Positions 56,801 to 64,000 of a stretch of 64,000 nt of DNA are shown piece after piece (the first letter of the stretch is position 1; each line of letters begins with the position of its first letter). A program made the position numbers and the translations under genes. The stretch lies in NCBI RefSeq assembly GCF_023159225.1, contig NC_063171.1, positions 37,479,378-37,543,377 of the forward strand, given 5' to 3'. Below the pieces are notes generated by a model. It ran no database searches and was not told the DNA's origin. It was given only the letters and a program-made list of their open reading frames with translations. Origin of the DNA: Perognathus longimembris pacificus (taxonomy: Eukaryota > Chordata > Mammalia > Rodentia > Heteromyidae).

Positions 56801-59605
56801 ATAAAATATATCCATGACTGTTCCACCCAAAGAAATCATTCATTTGCTCCTTCAACATTTACTAATTAACCCCATATGCCTAAGTTTGCTGTGCTCATTG
56901 TTCACTGGGGGTAGGGAGGGAGAATATAAAGATGATAGACAAGTAAATATTGGTTTCAATTAGCCGTAGCTAACAAGGGGACCATAATGGGTAGCTTTCC
57001 TAATCAACTTAATATTCTGGTCATGGCATGTGGATTGTTCAGAGCAAATCTTTAAATCAGATCTTTTGACCCTATTCCAGAATTATATCTCTCTCAGCAA
57101 TACCCGCATATCCATCATACCATTTTTCCACATAGCCGACATCTACATTTAAGCAAAAAAGACAGAGGAAATATAGCCAAAAGATATTGAAAGATGACTG
57201 GAATATTGAAAGTGGATATAAAAGGAGTGGGTTCTAGAAGACAAAAGAAACTGCACACCTGGTGCAAACCTGTAACTGTACCATATCGAAGGCGGAGGCA
57301 GGAGAGTTTTGTTTTAGGCCTTCTACACTACATAGTAAAACACTGTCCAAAAAAACAAACCAAAAAAAAAAAAAACACACAAAAGAGGAGGAGAATAAGA
57401 AAAAGGAAGAGGATGAAGAGCAAGATAAAAGGAAAGAAGAAGGATTGAGATGAAGAAGTTTAAATGAGAAGTTCCCAGTCTGCCCCAGGGGCTCTTTGTC
57501 TCTGAATAACTTCCTTTCTTCCCATCTGCAGAGGAGGCATTCCTCACATGGGAGACAGGCATTTCCAAATCCTGAGGACTTACCACTGAACACTTCCAGG
57601 TGCACAGATTCGCTTTGATAAAGTCCATTGATCTGGCATTTGTATTTCCCACTGTCTTCAAAGTTGGCATTCACGATGTCCAAACGTGAAGTCGTCACCT
57701 TAGAAATGGTGCCATTGTGGATCCACGTAAAGGGGCCAGCTTCAAGGGAGGTTTTCCCATGACATATAAGAGTCACATTGTCTCCTTTAAATATTCTATT
57801 CCATGGTGGCTCCAAAGTCACTGTAGCTTTCTGAGTGGCTTAAAGAAGATAACATTATGGGAAGAGATAAAGAAGTGAAAATAAAAACTCATAGGAAACC
57901 ATCTAGGCTCACATGTACAAACATTCCAATAACTAACTAATGATCAGTTTCCCCTTATTGTGCGAATAAGATATAAGATGCTGTTCTAATTACTAGGGGA
58001 GGCATTAAAAAATAGAAGCCACAGTGTTGTGTCTCTAGGGAGCTCCCAACCTAGGGAGAGAGAACACAAATTAATTTACTAAATGACTTGGGATATCTCA
58101 TTATATTTTTCTTCATTTCAACTTTACTATCCATAAGTGGGGACTGAAATCCCTTTGCAAAAAATATTGTCATACTTGATTATTTCTTGGTACAGTGGCA
58201 GATCATAGTAAGTGTTCATTAAAAACTTATTGAGGAAAATGGATACAGGAATAGGGGATAATAAACAAACTGAACTATTTGAAAGGTCTACATTTCCAAG
58301 ATCTAAATTTTTATGGTTACTTAATTGCAAGCACATATAGAATACAAAATTTATATCAGTTCTTGAAGGTAGTAAGAGGTACCAAGAGACCTAGTCTGGA
58401 ATAGAGCAAAAGGATGTGATGCGAATGTAAGCAGACAAGAGAGTAGCAAGATGGCAAAATGATGATACAGTCAAAGGTAAAATGTATTTAGATCCAAAAA
58501 TCTTACAGTTGAGTCTAGCTTTTTGTCTTCTATGTTACCTCCATCAAGGCATTTAATGTGTTTTATACTCTGTTATAAAATACCAATATAATAATAATAG
58601 TAATAATAAATAATAATAATGTGAACTTGAATGAATATATGAAACCTGAAAGAGATGGTAAGTCATGTAAATGTATGGCTGAGGTGCTGCTGCCTTAAAT
58701 AGAAGAGAAAGATGACTTGAGGGGGTGGGGGGGGCGGTGTTCAATGGGCTCAATGAACTGGAGGAAAGAAGAAAGACAGCAGGTGGAAATGAAAGGTGAG
58801 CACAAGAAGGAGCACAAGCGATGGGATGAAGAGAGGCAGTAAGGAGACAGCAAGGCCAAGACATGGTGAAAGGATGAGGGAACACAGACCGAGGACTTAC
58901 CTGCCAGCATGCCGTCTGGAGCTGCAAAAGTCCAGAGAGGATAAATTAGCAACTTTGTCAAGTCTCCTGAGACTCTGGACTACTGAGATCTGTATACTGG
59001 GATGAATCCATACCTATGGAGTTTAAAGGACTAAATATCTTCTCAAAAAAAAATCGGCTGGGCTGGGGATATAGCCTAGTGGCAAGAGTGCCTGCCTCGG
59101 ATACACGAGGCCCTAGGTTCAATTCCCCAGCACCACATATACAGAAAACGGCCAGGAGCGGCGCTGTGGCTCAAGTGGCAGAGTGCTAGCCTTGAGCGGG
59201 AAGAAGCCAGGGACAGTGCTCAGGCCCTGAGTCCAAGGCCCAGGACTGGCCAAAAAAAAAAAAAAAAAAAAAAATCGGCATAAATAAGAAGGAGCTCCTC
59301 CCTTTCCTTGATCCTCCTTCTTTAGCAGAGTTTGCACTCTGGGAGATGCCAGAGGATTGTAAAGAACCAAGCTCCTAGTTTGGCTTCCCCCTTAGGTGTT
59401 GTACATCTCTATTTCATCTCTTTCCCCAGAGTTCCTGAGAAATGACCCATGGTGTGCACAAGTAGTCGAAAAAGTCAACACTAAAACTCTCATGGTTACC
59501 ACCCAGATCCATTTGGTTTTTGCATGATGGGTGACTAAACCTCTACTTACAGAAGAGCAGCGAAGCCATCTGCAGCAGTGCAGGCCATACCCTGGCAGTA
59601 GCCAT
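53640..59605 (-). CDS. FCER1A: High-affinity IgE receptor alpha chain, five exons
   Basis: Alpha subunit that binds IgE Fc on mast cells and basophils, with the beta and gamma chains carrying the signal. Coding exons in gene order are 59551-59605, 58901-58921, 57584-57838, 55524-55781 and 53640-53812: 762 nt, 253 residues, all joins in phase 1, with AG acceptors and GT donors. Residues 1-25 form the signal peptide, split by the 21-nt mini-exon typical of Fc receptor genes. Ig domain 1 has Cys51/Cys93 and Ig domain 2 has Cys132/Cys176. N-glycosylation sites are N46, N67, N160 and N169. The transmembrane helix at about 204-226 carries the family's intramembrane Asp220 (LFAVDTG). A 27-residue cytoplasmic tail follows, without an ITAM, as expected. 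IgE-contact tryptophans W112, W135 and W138 are present (W87, W110 and W113 in mature human numbering). The fourth, human W156, is Arg181 here. No frameshift or stop is seen. Human length is 257. Confidence 0.96.
54254..54291 (-). mobile_element. IDL SINE fragment in FCER1A intron 4
   Basis: The reverse complement reads AAGCTGGGAATATGGCCTAG then TGGTAGAGTGCTTGCCTC: the first 38 nt of the IDL half only. Confidence 0.7.
55045..55260 (+). repeat. Old MIR-like repeat in FCER1A intron 4
   Basis: AATCTTCATAAAATTCCATA, a GGGCAGTATTACTATTAGC run, then AATAAGGAATTTACAGTTGA follow the pattern of an ancient mammalian repeat core. Assignment from memory. Confidence 0.45.
55335..55513 (-). mobile_element. 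B1-type chimeric SINE touching the exon 4 donor
   Basis: Right half reversed (GTACTAGAGCTTGAACTCAG) to B1 reversed (ATCTCAGCCTCCTGAAGAGT, then TGGGATTACAC). It is in the same orientation as FCER1A. Its recognisable B1 5' end stops within about 5-10 nt of the exon 4 splice donor at 55518-55523. Read-through from exon 4 into the SINE keeps an open frame for about 15 more codons. Confidence 0.78.
55524..55781 (-). other. FCER1A: FCER1A exon 4: Ig domain 2
   Basis: 258 nt, acceptor GCTCTTCAG, donor GTGAGT. Encodes WLLLQSSAEM through LKITVIK, including RCHGWRNW (W135, W138) and DSGTYHC. Confidence 0.96.
55858..55945. repeat. Compound (TAGG)(GATA)(CATA)(CATG) microsatellite
   Basis: Tetranucleotide runs in four successive flavours within FCER1A intron 3. 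Likely polymorphic. Confidence 0.93.
56279..56492 (+). mobile_element. IDL-Geo SINE in FCER1A intron 3
   Basis: A forward full-length copy, antisense to the gene. It is flanked by AAAACATACACAGA on the left and AAAACATGCACAGA on the right, a 14-nt target-site duplication with one mismatch. The tail is (AAAAC)n. Confidence 0.9.
57245..57370 (+). mobile_element. Old B1 SINE monomer in FCER1A intron 3
   Basis: TGCACACCTGGTGCAAACCT, then AAGGCGGAGGCAGGAGAGTT, then an A-rich tail with AAACAAACC. No right half. Confidence 0.6.
57371..57450. repeat. Purine-rich GA/AAG tract
   Basis: Follows the B1 A-tail, with imperfect GAGGAG and AAGAAAAAG units. Confidence 0.85.
57584..57838 (-). other. FCER1A: FCER1A exon 3: Ig domain 1
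   Basis: 255 nt, acceptor TTCTTTAAG, donor GTAAGT. Encodes ATQKATVTLEPPWNRIFKGD and onward through SVHLEVFS, with Cys51 and Cys93 and glycosylation sites NVT and NGT. Confidence 0.96.
58585..58622. repeat. (ATA)n tract in FCER1A intron 2
   Basis: Imperfect AAT/ATA units, about 38 nt. A G-run of about 14 nt lies nearby at 58721-58735. Confidence 0.9.
58901..58921 (-). other. FCER1A: FCER1A exon 2: 21-nt signal-peptide mini-exon
   Basis: Acceptor CTTTTGCAG, donor GTAAGTCC. With flanking phase it encodes SPDGMLA, the end of the signal peptide. Fc receptor genes of this group have a 21-nt exon at this place. Confidence 0.95.
59059..59265 (+). mobile_element. Young IDL-Geo SINE in FCER1A intron 1
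   Basis: A full forward copy, antisense to FCER1A, with a long A tail. The target-site duplication AAAAAAAAATCGGC lies at 59045-59058 and ends at 59279. Confidence 0.93.
59551..59605 (-). other. FCER1A: FCER1A exon 1 (coding part)
   Basis: ATG at 59605 in the context GAGGAGATGG. It encodes MATARVWPALLQMASLLF plus one base, then donor GTAAGTAGAG. The hydrophobic run is the signal peptide core. Transcription starts upstream on the minus strand. Confidence 0.94.
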
Positions 59606-59624
59606 CTCCTCTCTAGCTTTATGT

Positions 59625-59770
59625 GCCAACTGGGCTAGAAAGACTTATGGCTCCAAAAATAGGCTTGAAACCAAAAAGGGGAAGGAAACATTTTTTGTAT
59701 CATATCTGGCCAACTCATCAGCCATGCCTCTTTCTCAAGAGACAATATTCAGGGTTGTATAAAATTTAGC
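59625..59770 (-). promoter_or_regulatory. FCER1A: Candidate FCER1A proximal promoter
   Basis: About 60-110 nt upstream of the ATG, the + strand contains GGGGAAGGAAAC (an Ets/PU.1-type GGAA core) and then GTATCATATCTGG, with two TATC/ATCT elements that read as GATA-like sites on the minus strand. Mast-cell expression of FCER1A is known to depend on GATA and Ets-family factors. Matching these particular sites to that knowledge is inference. No clear TATA box is seen. Confidence 0.5.
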
Positions 59771-59994
59771 ATTTTTATATTGACCCCCTTTACTTTGCTC
59801 CTCATGTACGCTTGGAACTTGGTAAGGAAAGGAGCATGGTTCTAGACACAACCCCAAGGTTGCAACAATCATTATAACATTGTTAAAACAATCATGAAAA
59901 ACTGTTTAATTTGCAACTTAGAAAAGTCCTACAAGTGAGAGCAGAGTGAAAGTCTAATTACTGAATACCTTAGCAGAAGCCAGGCACTATGCTA

Positions 59995-60180
59995 AATAAA
60001 ACTGACATTTCTCACAAATATTTTTGGTAAATTGTGTTATCGCTATATTTTATAGATAAGAAAACTAGGTCTTAGGAAGGGTTATGAACTTGTTTTATGT
60101 TACCGTCTAGAACATGGAAAATTTGATATTCAATACATAAGATCTAACCCAAGTCAAGCTCTTACTCATTCTGACATAGC
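59995..60180 (+). repeat. Old MIR-like repeat
   Basis: TTTATAGATAAGAAAACTAG, then TCTTAGGAAGGGTTATGAAC, follows the ancient repeat core pattern. Decayed, and the family is uncertain. Confidence 0.4.
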
Positions 60181-60848
60181 GTTTATGCATGTCTCATTGT
60201 GGCCAATCATCAGTAAAATGCCGTTGGAATTTTACTGATATATTTTAAGTAACAGCCCTCTTGTTGCTTAATTTCCTGCTGATCTACTTGGTTTACAAAT
60301 GTACACATTTCTGAATGACTAATGATATACTATCTGACTGGTTAAACTGGAGATATTTTCCTAGACTCCTCCTCTACTGTGCCTTCTTTTGTGGGTGTCT
60401 GCTTGTGCTAGAACTTAAACTCAGGGCCAAAAGATGATTAGTAAATGTATCATCTTCTTTATTAAAGACATTTAGGAGAAATATGAATTTAATCTGGCTA
60501 AAGGGAGTTAGAAATCACCATATGATATTTTATTCAGTAGCTAGTATCTTGCACTAGTTATCTTGCCTAGCCAAACCAAGCAATTTCAATTCTCTCCGTA
60601 ATCAGGAAGAAAAGAGCAGGATCAGGGAAGAACAGAACACAAATGTCCCAATGGATTGGAGGAAGGACTGAGAGGATATGGGTCTGAGCTGCTGTCTGTG
60701 TGACATTTGAATCCCTAGAGTCTGGACAGATCCCTAGACATTGAGACAGATCCTATTTTACTACTTGGTTGAGGATTTGTCCAGAGATGTTTGAATTTCC
60801 TTCTTCCTAGGACAGCGGCCCTACAATAAAATTGTCTTTCAGAGATTG

Positions 60849-60964
60849 ACATTGACCAAGATGCATTACACTCACAAATGGATCTGTTGAATGGAAACCC
60901 CTTTGTATGACAATTTAAATAACAACAATTAGATATAATAAATATTTTAAGCTTTCAAAATAAA
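60849..60964 (+). mobile_element. Very short 5'-truncated L1 3' end
   Basis: GGAAACCCCTTTGTATGACA, then TTTAAATAACAACAATTAG and an A-rich end. It is bounded by a 23-nt direct repeat (60826-60848 and 60965-60987) with two mismatches, containing TTCAGAGA. Confidence 0.72.
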
Positions 60965-61644
60965 ATAAAATTGTCCTTCAGAGACTGTCAGTTTTCTGTA
61001 GCTCACATCACTGACTGACTTCATTCAGGCTTTCCCTGAAGTCTGCACACTGTCCAAGTAGCTCCTACTTAGATGAGAACTGGGGAGAGCTCATGAAGAG
61101 GTACTAGCTCTGGTTTGAAGAATACGCTTTAGAGTTAGAGATTGCTTTGATTTTCTTTACCATTCTAAAGCTTTTGCAGAAGTGTTTAGCATTGAAATGA
61201 AGAAAATGTTTTGGTAACAATGACACCAAAGGCTTCACAAGTTCAGCAAAAGCAATCATTAAAAAAAATTCCAAATAAACAAGCCCTAGCACTTACTTGC
61301 CCAACCCTGAAAAGAAATCATCCCAAAACAATGGCCAACTACATGAACCTCAGAAAGAATAATATATGATTCCCAAAGTGCATAACTAACTACAGATACT
61401 CAAACAAAACTCAAATACAAAAGAACATGTAAACATTAAGACTAAACAAGAGCTCTACACTGCCCTAGCAGAATGGATTGACAAACTGGTTGAATTCTAC
61501 AAGTTTTATGTGTAATTCCTAAAACATTTTACATCCTTCAAGTTTTATAACTACTATATGGATAGAATAATCTCATTTCTTATAGTTACCCTGCCTACAA
61601 CAAGAATATGAGTTCATTCCAATTTACTTCCAAAGAGTTGGAAA

Positions 61645-61725
61645 GTACAGCTGTGATTCAAGTGGTAGATGGTTAGCCTTGAGCAGAAAAGCTCACAGAC
61701 AGCACTCAGGCCCTGTGTTTGGCAC
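61645..61725 (+). mobile_element. SINE right-half fragment
   Basis: CAGCTGTGATTCAAGTGGTA, then GTTAGCCTTGAGCAG, then CAGCACTCAGGCCCTG. This is the tRNA-like right half alone. Confidence 0.7.
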
Positions 61726-62405
61726 AAAAGAAGGAAAAGACTATGAGTTTACTAAACTGAATAGGATATGTCTTTACCTCATTTCTAACTACAGGCTTTT
61801 GAATCCAGGTACACATGTACTCAATGCATCACAGCATTGCTATGACCAGTGGTGAAATTGAACTTAAATAGCCATGCACAAACAGGGACATGTAGACTAA
61901 GAAGTGTCTTTGTAGCTGAATTCAGAGTGAGAAGCTTTTGACAGGGACATTTGTGTTTTTGGATATATCTGGTAAAGGAGGCATCTGAACTCAGTTCATA
62001 TAAATGCTTTGGTCTTTGTGGCCTTCTCCAAACTAGGGAAGCAGAAGGGCCAATCTGATGAGTGCTTGTTCTCTAAGTTATAGAACTTACTCTAATTGCA
62101 TAGCAATTAGTAATATTAAATATGAAATAGTGAAAGAACAAAATAGCTATCTGTTCATGATATATACCTAATAAATCTCTCCCTAAGGTGTCTCCCTATG
62201 GAATAGGGATAAAGCTAAGTATGCCATGTATCTTATCTATTTTGGGATTTGGTCTGGTGAGGAAAGAGGAAACTAAATGATGAAGAAGATAAGCACCTGG
62301 TTGAAGACTTGTAGATATTAATCAAAGCACTAAGATTTGTATCCAGGAAATCTGGCTAAAGAGTTCACAGTCATGACTAGATAATATACAGATACATAAG
62401 ATTTT

Positions 62406-62512
62406 AAAAATATATAGAATGCTACATAAATTGCATGTCATCCTTGCACAAGGGCCATGCTAATTTTTTTCATACCATCTAGTTTTAGTATATGTGAGAC
62501 CAAAGTGAGCAC
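62406..62512 (-). pseudogene. RNU6 pseudogene: U6 spliceosomal RNA pseudogene
   Basis: The minus strand from 62512 reads GTGCTCACTTTGGTCTCACA, TATACTAAAACTAG, then TTAGCATGGCCCTTGTGCAA, GGATGACATGCAA and the 3' end into T-rich sequence. That is 107 nt, the full U6 length. Multiple changes occur in the 5' stem and the central region, including loss of the conserved ACAGAGA box, so it is not functional. Confidence 0.9.
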
Positions 62513-64000
62513 CTGAGATACTTTCTTTTGTTGTGAGTTGTGATTGAATTACACAAGGACTCATAGTACCCATTCAAAACCTTTAGATTCCCAGGAGTCT
62601 ATGATCTACAAATGGGAAATATTAATTTAGTTAATTCTAAGTCTTGTGATATAAGTTCCTTTTCTCAGCTTAAGGAGATGTGTACTTAATTCACAGCCAC
62701 TGAGGCCTTCTCAAGCCACTTTTGTGGATGTTACCATTACTGTGTGCATTTTGCAAACATTTCTAAAAGGAAGACAGGGAAATCCTTGGCTTTGTTCCCC
62801 TTCTAGGCTAAAAGGGCACTAAGGCCTGGTCATCTTCCTTCTACTGCTAGCAACAGGAATGTGTTCAAGAAAGAGCTCTCACTAGCAGGTCCTGATTTTC
62901 AGGTAGATTTTCACATTAAATGCAATGGCTTTAGTACTTTTTACTTCTTGTCTTGACCTGAATGGTTGCCTTCATTTTAGGTCCAAAAGAATAATAATAA
63001 TAAATCTGAGGGAAATAAATAGCAACTCCCAGAGACTGCCAAAGTAAATGTCACTAGGAAAGAGATGAAGACAGGAATTACACAGCTATAGCCTTGGGAG
63101 TATGTAGAGATTCTTCCCGCCGGAGAAGAAAAATGAGACTTCAAGAAATATTGCCAAGGATGATACTTTCCCTTCCATTTTTGGAGACTAATTTCTTTCT
63201 AACACAAAGGGAGAATCAGATGGGCTTTCTTTCCCCAGAAATTGTATTCAAATGGAGAAAAACTATAAAACACACTGCTAGCACTTGATTTCTTTTTTAA
63301 ATACAAAATGATATTGTCACTCAAATCTAAAAGTGATCACACTACTTTCAATATTACAGACACATATAGCAGGTGCAAATATACTAGGGGCTTTTTATAG
63401 GCAGATCCTATCAGAGTTAGCAATTGAACACTGTCAATGAAACCAAACCATTCAGGTGTGTCTTCATGGCCATGAAAACTCAGTAAATTGGGGAAAGCTT
63501 TCCAACCTAGTGTTACAGTTCTTGGGCAACCTTCTAAACTGCTAAATATGGAGACAATTCTTCAATAGGCTCCCTTGATTTTTTTTCCCTCAGAGTAACA
63601 CTGAGCATAGTCTATTTCACATCACAATCTGTTTTGTATCATGTATGGTGTGAACATCCATTAAATCAAGTTGTTTGACTTCAAGATGTGTGACCAGTTA
63701 TTCACATGTTGTAGCTGAATGATCTTGTGGCATCTTGTTGTTAATGAAGGAATCTGAACATAATATGTTCTCAAATAAATTGACAATGACTTTGGCCTTA
63801 TAAACACCATATTCCAGTGAAAAGACCGAATGGGCTTCAGACTTGCCTTCATGTCATCTAACAGACTTAGACATTAAGTGAGATGATCTTTCCTTGAAGA
63901 TAGGAAGAATTGTCTTATGAGTCTGCTGAGGAAGATGCTCAAGGGATGTGTTGGTAGGAGAAAGTACTTTTAAATGCTAGCGTATTATAATTAAATTGCA
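62513..64000. other. FCER1A upstream flank, no gene seen
   Basis: Unique AT-rich sequence with a few short open frames of about 60 codons that show no family signature. Distal FCER1A promoter or 5' UTR exons could lie here, but I cannot identify them. Confidence 0.5.

Noticed and set aside
57234..57583. Extension of FCER1A exon 3 past its donor
   Set aside because: The frame runs on by chance into intron 3 and a pyrimidine-rich tract. The GTAAGT donor at 57578-57583 and the human exon structure end the exon at 57584.

Overview
The window is mammalian nuclear DNA and most likely comes from a heteromyid or geomyoid rodent (kangaroo rat, pocket mouse or pocket gopher group). The main clue is a set of dimeric SINEs with an ID-like tRNA-derived left half and a distinct right half that also has tRNA-like A and B boxes. 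This is the architecture described for the IDL-Geo family of Geomyoidea. B1-type chimeras with the same right half, rodent-style L1 fragments and many CA/CT microsatellites fit this. The species call is an inference.

Two gene systems are present. (1) From about 8.7 to 51.7 kb there is a tandem array of four intact olfactory receptor genes on the + strand (13825-14766, 25489-26430, 33586-34527, 46994-47935). Each encodes 313 residues and resembles OR10J3. Each lies in a diverged 9-12 kb duplication unit. All four have a 3' splice acceptor exactly 25 nt before the ATG, so the longer open frames running upstream are intron read-through. (2) From 53640 to 59605 on the - strand lies a complete five-exon FCER1A gene, encoding the IgE-binding alpha chain of the high-affinity IgE receptor. 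The spliced coding sequence is 762 nt (253 residues), including the diagnostic 21-nt signal-peptide mini-exon. FCER1A converging on OR10J genes matches the human 1q23 order FCER1A-OR10J3, here read from the opposite strand.

Layout: 1-8.7 kb is gene-free flank with SINEs, microsatellites and old repeats. 8.7-19.7 kb is unit 1, 19.7-29.0 kb unit 2, 29.0-41.5 kb unit 3 and 41.7-51.7 kb unit 4. 51.7-53.5 kb is a spacer, 53.5-59.7 kb is FCER1A, and 59.7-64 kb is the FCER1A upstream flank with a minus-strand U6 snRNA pseudogene (62406-62512).

The array keeps a readable history. All four units carry the same L1 with an inverted 5' half, so it predates the duplications. The three internal junctions carry copies of a second minus-strand L1. 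Later unit-specific L1 and SINE insertions leave paralogous empty sites in the other units. The receptor coding sequences are much more alike than their flanks and look mosaic, consistent with gene conversion plus purifying selection. I found no novel non-mammalian system. The most interesting material is the array's birth and homogenisation history, the SINE lying against an FCER1A splice donor, and an IgE-contact substitution in FCER1A.
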